Of a stretch of 8,925 bases of DNA, positions 1 to 5,978 are shown in pieces; the stretch's first letter is position 1, and every line of letters starts with the position of its first letter. This stretch comes from Alphaproteobacteria bacterium (GTDB taxonomy: Bacteria > Pseudomonadota > Alphaproteobacteria > UBA3830), in assembly GCA_025998775.1 (NCBI GenBank), contig BNWK01000052.1, positions 1 to 8,925 on the forward strand, written 5' to 3'. Position numbers and translations under genes: made by a program. The notes under the pieces are model-generated. The model made no database searches, was not told the origin of the DNA, and worked only from the letters and a program-made list of their open reading frames with translations.

Positions 1-134
1 AAATGCGTGTCGAGCTCCAAAAGGCCGTTCACAAATATAATTATTATCGACCACATCGATGGTTGAAAGGCAAGACACCTATGGAGTATATTAACTCAAC
101 CTATGGTGGAGATCGGCCGTCTCATATCTCTTAA
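1..134 (+). pseudogene. 3' end of a DDE (integrase-core) transposase, IS3/IS481 type
   Basis: The frame starting at base 3 is open from the window edge to TAA at 132-134 and gives 43 residues. They contain the segment YNYYRPHRWLKGKTPMEY, the typical C-terminal signature of IS3/IS481-like integrase-core transposases (YNxxRPHxxLxxxTPxEY). The DDE catalytic residues would lie upstream, outside the window, so whether the element is intact cannot be judged. The stop is followed within 9 bases by ACA (141-143). Elements of these families usually end in TGT...ACA, so 143 is a candidate right end. The next bases already match an IS630 orfB on the other strand, so this element probably interrupts or abuts that one. 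Family membership (IS3 versus IS481) is not resolved. Confidence 0.75.
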
Positions 135-140
135 TCCCGC

Positions 141-257
141 ACAATCAATGCCTGATTCATCAACAAAAACTAAACGACTCTTGCTAGTAATTCTTACAAA
201 TTCTACGAATCTTTTCCGTTTTTCTTCATCTCGTTCCGAATATAGGTGGAGTTTTTT
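141..257 (-). pseudogene. IS630-type transposase orfB, truncated after first catalytic Asp
   Basis: Read in the -1 frame relative to orfA from the A8 tract, the minus strand gives YSERDEEKRKRFVEFVRI followed by KSRLVFVDESGID. VDESG is the hallmark first catalytic Asp motif of the IS630/Tc1-mariner DDE domain. Similarity ends at about 141-143, exactly where the neighbouring plus-strand transposase ends, and the frame then runs into unrelated sequence. The later D and D/E of the catalytic triad are absent, so this copy is dead. The missing part may lie beyond the left edge of the window if the other element simply inserted into it. Confidence 0.75.
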
Positions 258-568
258 TTAAACGTGACACCAAGTCGCTTCAGCGCATCGAATACTGATG
301 AAGTTCCGCACTTGAAATGTTCTGCTATTTCACGTAAGTATTTGTCTGGATTAGCTTTTACGTATTCTAAAAGCTCCTGATTCAGCAATTTATGGGGACT
401 CCTCGGGACAAACCTCGCCTTTAAACTGCCTGTTTCTTGCTTCAATTTTATCCAACGGCACACGCTTCTTGTACAAACTCCAAATATAGAACACGCTTCC
501 TTCCGGCTGTGACCGCTTTCTATATAACCAATTACTCTCGATCTCAAATCTTCGCTATATGCATTCAT
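203..568 (-). CDS. IS630-type transposase, orfA (helix-turn-helix half)
   Basis: This 121-residue product begins MNAYSEDLRSRVIGYIESGH and continues with a helix-turn-helix region (EACSIFGVCTRSVCRWIK, about residues 25-42) and a second winged-helix-like part (LREIAEHFKCGTSSVFDALKRLG, about 78-100). This is the usual N-terminal DNA-binding half of IS630-family transposases. AGGAG (minus strand, 577-581) lies 8 bases before the ATG and supports the start. The reading frame leaves the family pattern after a run of eight A (minus strand, 252-259). In the -1 frame the typical IS630 sequence continues, so the stop at 203 is probably the normal orfA stop of a frameshifting two-frame transposase. Upstream, a 16-bp near-palindrome (583-598) may mark the element end. 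The element lacks most of its catalytic domain, so it is not expected to move by itself. Confidence 0.85.
   Translation of the reverse strand: MNAYSEDLRSRVIGYIESGHSRKEACSIFGVCTRSVCRWIKLKQETGSLKARFVPRSPHKLLNQELLEYVKANPDKYLREIAEHFKCGTSSVFDALKRLGVTFKKNSTYIRNEMKKNGKDS
251..262 (-). other. candidate -1 frameshift site between IS630 orfA and orfB
   Basis: On the minus strand the sequence is TTT AAA AAA AAC in the orfA frame, containing the heptamer A AAA AAC, a classical -1 slippery sequence. The eight consecutive A could also slip during transcription. A -1 shift here joins orfA exactly to the frame that encodes the VDESG catalytic segment. Two-frame transposases made by frameshifting are known in the IS630 family. 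An ordinary one-base mutation cannot be excluded from one copy. Confidence 0.55.
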
Positions 569-582
569 TTTTACAACTCCTA

Positions 583-598
583 ATACTATCGAAAGTAT
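583..598. repeat. 16-bp near-palindrome upstream of IS630 orfA
   Basis: ATACTATCGAAAGTAT is palindromic at 14 of 16 positions and ends next to TA dinucleotides, the target used by IS630-type elements. It lies 15 bases outside the orfA start codon, where the terminal inverted repeat and transposase-binding site would be expected. The opposite end of the element is not in the window, so the terminal-repeat assignment cannot be verified here. Confidence 0.35.
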
Positions 599-610
599 AT
601 CATATCATAA

Positions 611-1350
611 AGACCATTCATAGCGAATCGTATAATGGCGTTCTCTACTCTCGAGCGAAAACTAGGAAAAACTCCTGAAAAGAGAGGGCATTTCGATCGT
701 CTTTTAAGCCAAAGCAAAAGATTGCTGGAACAAAAAAGGACAGCAAGAATAAGCTTTACAGTTTGCATTCTCCGGAAACCTATTGTATTTCAAAGGGAAA
801 GCGCCGGACTCCATATGAATACGGTCAAAAAGTTTCATTCGTGGTCAGCCACAAACAGTGGGGTGCACTCGCCGCCCAAACATGGATGGAACATGTCCAC
901 GATAGCAAAACGCTTCAACTCGTAATAGAAAAAGCAGAAAAAATATCGAAACAAAAAATCCGGAAAGGCTTCGTGGACAATGGGTACATGGGCATCCAAT
1001 CCAAAACGACAATATACAAATCTTTATTTCGGGGCAAAAGAAAAACATGACCAAAGCTCTCAAAAAAGAGCTAAAAAGGCGATCCGCAATCGAGCCACAC
1101 ATCGGGCATATGAAATCCGACGGAAAATTACGCAGGAATTTCTTGAAACATGAAATCGGATGCAAATTAAATGCAATACTTTGCGTCATTGGACACAACC
1201 TCAGGTTTATGGCGGTGGTTATCGTGCGTTCTACTGCCAGATTTAAAGAAAATTTATGCAATCATCTGCGTCGCCAAACACAACCTCAAGTTCACAATGA
1301 TGGTTTTCAAGCGCACCTCTTCCTTGCTTAAATTTATGTGTACCTCCTAA
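611..1350 (+). pseudogene. IS5-type transposase remnant, C-terminal half, frameshifted
   Basis: Three successive frames together read as the C-terminal half of an IS5-family DDE transposase. Frame 2 (about 611-737) gives FDRLLSQSKRLLEQK. After an A6 run (732-737) frame 1 gives KNKLYSLHSPETYCISKGK, PYEYGQKVS and FVDNGYMG, with the second catalytic Asp at 976-978. After a one-base loss near 991-993 frame 3 gives IFISGQKKNMTKALKKELK and RRSAIEPHIGHMKSDGK, with the catalytic Glu at 1092-1094, then ILCVIGHNLRF. The first catalytic Asp and roughly the N-terminal half are missing, with the break near the IS630-type element at about 600. Beyond about 1230 the frame probably shifts again into a diverged tandem repeat. 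The individual ORFs in this interval should not be annotated as separate genes. Confidence 0.85.
1170..1332 (+). repeat. degenerate ~85-bp tandem repeat at the IS5 remnant 3' end
   Basis: The segment beginning at 1170 (AATGCAATACTTTGCGTC) recurs 85 bases later at 1255 (TATGCAATCATCTGCGTC). By eye, roughly two thirds of the bases match over the first ~78 positions, including a shared CACAACCTCA block. The two copies encode related peptides in different frames: NAILCVIGHNLRFMAVVIVR and YAIICVAKHNLKFTMMVFKR. A third, weaker echo (AAACACAACC at 1366-1375) follows about 90 bases further on. Because 85 is not a multiple of three, the repeat itself breaks the reading frame. Confidence 0.5.
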
Positions 1351-1756
1351 TTTTTGCACAACCGCAAACACAACCCTTAGTTGAAACACGCGCCAAACGC
1401 TTGTGTTTTTTGAAAAATCAACAAACATAACTCTCTTTTCCACCTATTGCTGTGTCACTGAAACGTTGGCCGTGGTCGAATATTTTCTTTTTTTACTGCA
1501 AGTCCTAAGAATAGCCGCCTGATAAAAACTTCCTTCGCCTTTCTTCAGTGGGGGCTAGATATACATCGTGAATCTTATGCCACAAAAAGAAAAAACGCCC
1601 ATGTTATTTTTTAACTAATTCTTACGTCGCTATGCTACTCTGGAGGACCAGCCCGAATGAGAATTAAATGCCCCCGAAGGCCTAAAGATGACAATATTTT
1701 GTTTCTTTTAAGATTAATATATGTTATTATCAGAGACGTGAAAGATAGGATAGAAA
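1351..1756. other. non-coding stretch between IS debris and the SEC-C gene
   Basis: I find no convincing gene here on either strand. The left part (to about 1430) still shows low-level similarity to the tandem repeat of the IS5 remnant. The middle is T- and A-rich and has only very short open frames. I could not recognise a tRNA, an attachment site or a canonical terminator. The last 60 bases carry the likely promoter and ribosome binding site of the following gene. Confidence 0.5.
1702..1730 (+). promoter_or_regulatory. possible promoter of the SEC-C protein gene
   Basis: TTTCTT (1702-1707) and TATTAT (1725-1730) are 17 bases apart, and the second lies about 27 bases before the start codon. 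Both hexamers are imperfect and the surrounding sequence is AT-rich, so a chance match is possible. The ribosome binding site AGGA (1747-1750) is 6 bases before the ATG. Confidence 0.3.
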
Positions 1757-3244
1757 ATGGGCAACAAGCTAGGCAGAAATGAATTGTGCTACTGTGGTAG
1801 CGGGAAAAAATATAAGAAATGCTGTAAGGATACCGAAGTTTTCTCTACCCTTAGTGCTATTGCAGCAACTGATACAAAATGGTATCAATTACGCTGTACT
1901 GAGGGGAGCGTTATTGATGATCACTTGCTTCCTTATGTTAAGCGGCAGTTATCCAGCGATGTCATCAAATCAGCATACGAGGTATTTTTGCAAAATGAGA
2001 AATTGCCTAAGGGTGCTGATGGCGATGAAATGTTTGAACGACTCTTTCTTCCATGGTGCCTGTTCAATTGGATCCCGAACGCTGATTTTGGAATAGAGGA
2101 TTTTGACGGACAGGCAACGCTGGCTGAAAATTATCTCAAATCTCACAGAAATAAGTTGACTTCCAAAGAGCGTCTCTTTATTGAGGCAATGGTCCATACA
2201 TACTATAGCTTCTACTGTGTATTAGATATGGAACTCGACAAGAGTCTCACTGTGAAAGACGTTCTTCTTAAAACGACGCATATTCTCAAAGAACGGCAAG
2301 GTACCCGCCAATTAGAGAAAGGTGATGTTGTCTATGGCCGTATTTTAACTATGGACGGGCAGTCCATATTTGTAGGAATGGCTCCTTTTCGTTTTAAACC
2401 AGAGTATGTTCATAAGCTTATTGATTTACGGAAATTATTGGTTAAAGAAAACGGTGGAGAAGCCCTAACTGGGAAGACACTACGAGGTGATTCCGATTTT
2501 ATATTAAGTTGTTTTTTTGCGTTCCTTATCAGTATGTTCAACACAAAGCTTCCGACGGTGATGAATACCGACGAAGAACTTGTAGTACTTACAAAATCTT
2601 ACTTTAAGTTAATGACGGATCCGGAAGATGCTTTGAGTTGCTTGTTGCCTCTCACATTAGGAGCAGATCTGAATTATCTTTTAGAAGTAGCCGAACGAGA
2701 TGAATTCGGAAAAGTGACAAAAGTTGAATTTTCTTGGATGAAAGAAGGTAATAAAAAGCATAAAACGTGGACCAATACCATTCTTGGACATGTCTTTATT
2801 GAAGAAGATCAACTCACGTTGGACACAAACTCTGTTGAGCGAGCAGCATTGGGCCGGAAATTGTTGGAAGAATATCTAGGTGATAAAATTTCCTTTCTGT
2901 CGGCCTCAGCAAACACTCCTGAACAAATGATGAAATCGTCGAAAAAATCAAATCATAGAAAAGACGATGGGGCCATTGAGGCATATGAACCGCCGCCAGA
3001 AGTCAAAGAAGCAATAAAAGGAATGGCAGAAGCTCACTGGAAGAGTTGGTTCGATGAACCAATTCCTCTTTTGCAAGACAAGACTCCTCGCCAAGCTGTA
3101 AAAACCAAGGAAGGTCGAGAGAGACTGGAAGCTTTGTTAATGGATTATGAGCGATGCGATAAAAATAAGGATGAAGACGATCCATTTAAAGTTAATATTG
3201 AGTATTTAAGAAACGAATTGCATCTTGAAATGGACGATCAATAA
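1757..3244 (+). CDS. SEC-C motif protein of unknown function
   Basis: A 495-residue cytosolic-looking protein without signal peptide or membrane segments. Residues 7-23 (RNELCYCGSGKKYKKCC) form a SEC-C zinc-binding motif with Cys 11, 13, 22 and 23, the module also found at the C-terminus of SecA, here at the N-terminus. The central part has no motif I recognise. Near residues 350-380 the pattern LTLDTNSVERAALGRKLLEE resembles a segment I recall from other long SEC-C proteins. The C-terminus (about 427-495) has HWKSWFDEPIPLL, KTPRQA, GRERLEALL and a final DDPFKVNIEYLRNEL, also a recurrent pattern in such proteins. That recall was not checked against a database. SEC-C modules are generally zinc-dependent protein- or ribosome-contact modules, so a binding role is likely, but the cellular function is unknown. 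AGGA 6 bases upstream supports the start. It stands alone on its strand between transposase debris and yidC, which fits an accessory gene. Confidence 0.8.
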   Translation: MGNKLGRNELCYCGSGKKYKKCCKDTEVFSTLSAIAATDTKWYQLRCTEGSVIDDHLLPYVKRQLSSDVIKSAYEVFLQNEKLPKGADGDEMFERLFLPWCLFNWIPNADFGIEDFDGQATLAENYLKSHRNKLTSKERLFIEAMVHTYYSFYCVLDMELDKSLTVKDVLLKTTHILKERQGTRQLEKGDVVYGRILTMDGQSIFVGMAPFRFKPEYVHKLIDLRKLLVKENGGEALTGKTLRGDSDFILSCFFAFLISMFNTKLPTVMNTDEELVVLTKSYFKLMTDPEDALSCLLPLTLGADLNYLLEVAERDEFGKVTKVEFSWMKEGNKKHKTWTNTILGHVFIEEDQLTLDTNSVERAALGRKLLEEYLGDKISFLSASANTPEQMMKSSKKSNHRKDDGAIEAYEPPPEVKEAIKGMAEAHWKSWFDEPIPLLQDKTPRQAVKTKEGRERLEALLMDYERCDKNKDEDDPFKVNIEYLRNELHLEMDDQ

Positions 3245-3304
3245 AACTAAATCTCATTGTTAAATTGTGCAATGTACAATAATAATTATTTGTCAACACA
3301 ATTT

Positions 3305-3358
3305 AGAAATGTCCGGTTTTGGGCGGCTGAACAAGCCTCACCCAAGCGGTACATTTCT
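3305..3358. repeat. 54-base compound inverted repeat / possible structured RNA
   Basis: AGAAATGT (3305-3312) pairs perfectly with ACATTTCT (3351-3358). Inside it, CCG (3313-3315) pairs with CGG (3347-3349) and GGG (3321-3323) with CCC (3341-3343). An apical hairpin GGCT-GAACA-AGCC (3325-3337) closes the structure. Almost the whole segment can therefore fold on itself. There is no U-run after it, so it is not a canonical terminator. It could be a small palindromic repeat, an RNA element, or two facing ends of a lost insertion sequence, since TGTCCGGTTTT resembles an IS3/IS481-type tip. Confidence 0.5.
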
Positions 3359-3398
3359 CGCAATTTAGGAATAATCCAAAAATCTCAATGGCTCATGT

Positions 3399-3430
3399 CC
3401 AAGTTCAGAAAGATATGAGACGGAACTTGG
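3399..3430. repeat. perfect 8-bp inverted repeat, 16-base loop
   Basis: CCAAGTTC (3399-3406) and GAACTTGG (3423-3430) are exact reverse complements separated by 16 bases. It lies about 190 bases upstream of yidC and 40 bases after the larger hairpin. It may be an operator or an RNA hairpin; no U-run follows, which argues against a terminator. Confidence 0.4.
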
Positions 3431-3615
3431 CTAGATATTGCCAAAACAATAAAATTTCGCATTGTTGACAACCTTCAGACGTTCCAAAAATCCAACCTTT
3501 CACCTTGATTGGGTATATTTGGCATAAAACGTAGAACCATTAACAAAAGCATAAGTTTATGGTTGCAATCCCATGACGTTCATTTAGAATCTCATTGCTA
3601 TTGTTGGAGAATTAT

Positions 3616-5337
3616 ATGAACGAAGAAAAACGCAATATTATTTTGTTTTTCGCTATTTCGATTTTAATAACCGTTGGATATCCGTATTTTTTTGATACCA
3701 AGACACCGGAGCCTCCGGTTGTTTCCGAAGTAATTAACACGCCGCCAGCTGTCGTTGCTGCCAATTTACCAGAAGTGCAGATAGCAGATGGAGGCGTAGC
3801 TGTCATCGCTCCAGAGGAGCCGATCCATGAGATAGTAATTGATACCAAGAGTATCTCAGGTACGATATCCTCCTGCGGATTGAAAATAGATAACATCCTC
3901 CTCAAGAACTACGACGATAGCCTGGACAAAGGAAAATCCAAAAAAATCTCGATCTTTGGAGACAAGAAAAGCGTTTACTACTCCATCACCGGCTGGAGTT
4001 CGGACGACAAGTCTCTACTTCTGCCAAGCGAAAACACACGCTGGAATGCTGATTCGCTCAAGCTGTCCGAAAGCTCTCCGGTAGTGCTGACCTGGGACAA
4101 CGGCAATGGATTGTCTTTTGAAAAGCATATTTCCATCGACGATAATTTCGTCATAACCGTGGTTGATAAGGTAAGAAATTACGGAAATCGCACGATTACG
4201 CTCCAATCTCAAACGAAAGTACATCGGGAATTCGAGAACGACTGTTCCAATAGCACCTGGACGTTCTACGAAGGTCCCCTGGGATATTTTAGCAAAGGCC
4301 TCGAGGAAATCAGCTATAGCGACATCGAAAAAGACGGCGAGAAAAAATACGACACCAATGGCGGCTGGTTTGGAATTACAGATAAGTATTGGTTGGTGGC
4401 TTTTATCCCAGCACAAAACAGCAATTGCAAAGTCTCCTATAAATATTCATCAATGGGAAACAAAAAGATATACGAAGTAGAAAGCAACGGCGATTCCATA
4501 CAAGTTGCGCCGTTCTTCGATATATCCAGTACAAATAATTTATTTGTTGGAGCGAAAGAGGTAAAAACCCTCGATATGTATGAGGAAAAATTAGGGATAA
4601 AGCATTTTGATCGCGCGTTGGATTTCGGTTGTTTGTACATAATGACCAGGCCGTTGCTCTATGCGTTGGCCTTTGCAAAAGATACTCTGGGAAATATGGG
4701 ACTTGCAATCATATTGATTACGCTGCTCATAAAGTTGCTTCTGCTGCCGCTGGCCAATAAATCCTACAGATCTATGAATCGCATGAAGGAAATTCAGCCG
4801 AAAATCCAGGCTATCCAGACAAAATACGCAGATGACAAGGTGAAACTTGGTCAGGCTGTATCAGAACTCTATAAGAAGGAGAACATTAACCCGGTTGGAG
4901 GCTGTCTGCCGTCCCTGGTGCAATCTCCGGTACTGTTCGCCCTCTACAAGGTGCTGTACATATCCATTGAAATGCGTCAGGCCCCGTTTATCGGCTGGAT
5001 TCACGATCTATCGGTGCCGGATCCGCTCAGCATATTCAATCTATTCGGACTGATTCCAATTAATCTACCATCGTTTCTCCAGATTGGTATATGGCCGCTT
5101 CTCATGGGGCTTTCCATGCTGCTGCAGCAGAAAATGGGACCAAAACCGGCGGATCCAGCGCAGGCGAGCATGATGATGGTGTTGCCGATCATGTTCACTT
5201 TTATGTTCGCGCAGTTCCCAGCTGGATTGGTCGTCTACTGGACATTCAGCAATATTCTATCTATTCTGCAGCAGTACTACATAGGCAAGAGCTGCGATAA
5301 CTCAAAAAAAGAGAAACAAAAAAATGGTAACAATTAA
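3616..5337 (+). CDS. yidC: membrane protein insertase YidC
   Basis: YidC inserts and folds inner-membrane proteins, alone or with the Sec translocon. The 573-residue protein begins MNEEKRNIILFFAISILITV. Residues 7-26 are the first membrane helix; about 70-325 form the periplasmic beta domain of Gram-negative YidC. The conserved core runs from about 340 to 556: ILITLLIKLLLLPLANKSY with Lys373 where E. coli YidC has its hydrophilic-groove Arg, the cytoplasmic coiled-coil hairpin (MNRMKEIQPKIQAIQTKY), INPVGGCLPSLVQSPVLFALYK, and C-terminal helices ending PAGLVVYWTFSNILSILQQ. A charged tail follows. Length is normal for proteobacteria. I chose the ATG at 3616 over an in-frame start seven codons earlier because GGAG (3606-3609) sits 6 bases before it and MNEEK matches the family N-terminus. 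The 3' end overlaps engB by 14 bases, indicating one transcript. Confidence 0.97.
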   Translation: MNEEKRNIILFFAISILITVGYPYFFDTKTPEPPVVSEVINTPPAVVAANLPEVQIADGGVAVIAPEEPIHEIVIDTKSISGTISSCGLKIDNILLKNYDDSLDKGKSKKISIFGDKKSVYYSITGWSSDDKSLLLPSENTRWNADSLKLSESSPVVLTWDNGNGLSFEKHISIDDNFVITVVDKVRNYGNRTITLQSQTKVHREFENDCSNSTWTFYEGPLGYFSKGLEEISYSDIEKDGEKKYDTNGGWFGITDKYWLVAFIPAQNSNCKVSYKYSSMGNKKIYEVESNGDSIQVAPFFDISSTNNLFVGAKEVKTLDMYEEKLGIKHFDRALDFGCLYIMTRPLLYALAFAKDTLGNMGLAIILITLLIKLLLLPLANKSYRSMNRMKEIQPKIQAIQTKYADDKVKLGQAVSELYKKENINPVGGCLPSLVQSPVLFALYKVLYISIEMRQAPFIGWIHDLSVPDPLSIFNLFGLIPINLPSFLQIGIWPLLMGLSMLLQQKMGPKPADPAQASMMMVLPIMFTFMFAQFPAGLVVYWTFSNILSILQQYYIGKSCDNSKKEKQKNGNN

Positions 5338-5932
5338 AGGTCTATTCAGTTCAGAATGTAAATTCATTGCCGGCGCCTCCTCCATTGAGCAAATCCCCCA
5401 CAATATCTTTATGCCGGAAGTTTCCTTTGTGGGAAGATCAAACGTTGGAAAATCATCGCTAATCAACGCCATTGTTGGGCAGCGGGATTGCGCACGCGTA
5501 TCGAAAACTCCCGGCAGAACGCAACAGATCAACTTCTTCACCATTCAGGAGAAAATCTCCATTGCCGATCTACCCGGATACGGATTCGCGGCTGTATCCA
5601 AGAAAACGCGAAAATCATGGGACTATCTGATACTGGATTATCTCAGAGGACGCCAGAATTTGCGCCGCATCTTTCTGCTCATAGATTCAAGACACGGCAT
5701 AAAGGCCAGCGACGATCAAATCATGGATATCCTCGACGATTCCGCCGTTGTTTACCAATTGGTACTAACGAAAATCGATAAGATTCCCCAAAGTTCCGAC
5801 ATCGTCAAACGCGTCGAAGAAGGCATATCAAAGCGAGTCGCAGCCTTCCCATACGTAATTCCCACCAGTGCCGAGAAAAAAATCGGCATCGAAAGCGTTC
5901 AAATGGAAATACTGTCACTCGTCAATCAGTAA
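5324..5932 (+). CDS. engB: ribosome biogenesis GTP-binding protein EngB (YihA/YsxC)
   Basis: EngB is an essential TRAFAC-class GTPase needed for late assembly of the large ribosomal subunit. The 202-residue protein has all G motifs: G1 GRSNVGKS (37-44), switch I TPGRTQ (62-67) with the G2 Thr, G3 DLPG (82-85) within DLPGYGFA, G4 TKID (149-152) and G5 SAE (182-184). Length is typical. The ATG lies inside the last codons of yidC, giving a 14-base overlap. No strong Shine-Dalgarno sequence is visible in the A-rich stretch before it, so translational coupling to yidC is likely. yidC next to engB is a common alphaproteobacterial arrangement. Confidence 0.97.
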   Translation: MVTIKGLFSSECKFIAGASSIEQIPHNIFMPEVSFVGRSNVGKSSLINAIVGQRDCARVSKTPGRTQQINFFTIQEKISIADLPGYGFAAVSKKTRKSWDYLILDYLRGRQNLRRIFLLIDSRHGIKASDDQIMDILDDSAVVYQLVLTKIDKIPQSSDIVKRVEEGISKRVAAFPYVIPTSAEKKIGIESVQMEILSLVNQ

Positions 5933-5947
5933 CCAACGTGACGTTGG
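5933..5947. terminator. short hairpin after engB, weak terminator candidate
   Basis: CCAACG-TGA-CGTTGG forms a 6-bp stem with a 3-base loop directly after the engB stop, within the 46-base gap between two converging genes. The nearest T-run (5972-5976) is about 25 bases away, so it does not fit a canonical rho-independent terminator. It may still protect the 3' end of the transcript or block read-through. Confidence 0.3.
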
Positions 5948-5978
5948 ATCCATTGTGGTTGTATCCCTGTATTTTTCG

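Larger units (their letters stand above)
3245..3594. other. intergenic region with two strong inverted repeats
   Basis: This stretch between the SEC-C gene and yidC has no supported gene. Short ATG frames exist (for example 26 codons from 3388) but lack a ribosome binding site and any recognisable motif. It contains a 54-base compound hairpin (3305-3358), an 8-bp stem hairpin (3399-3430), and a perfect TTGACA (3465-3470) without a good -10 element at the right distance. The yidC promoter must lie here or just downstream, but I cannot pinpoint it. Confidence 0.5.

Noticed and set aside
845..1261. 138-codon minus-strand frame opposite the IS5 remnant
   Set aside because: It is antisense to conserved IS5 transposase motifs on the plus strand and has no family signature of its own.
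3305..3358. SRP/4.5S-type RNA as identity of the compound hairpin
   Set aside because: It lacks the conserved SRP loop and asymmetric bulge (GGUCCGGAAGGAAGCAGC-like) and is too short.
3388..3468. 26-codon ORF starting MAHVQVQKDMRRNLARY
   Set aside because: There is no ribosome binding site or recognisable motif, and it overlaps an inverted repeat.
3465..3470. Perfect TTGACA as a yidC -35 element
   Set aside because: No acceptable -10 hexamer lies 16-18 bases downstream (the sequence there is AAATCC), and the site is 146 bases before the start codon.
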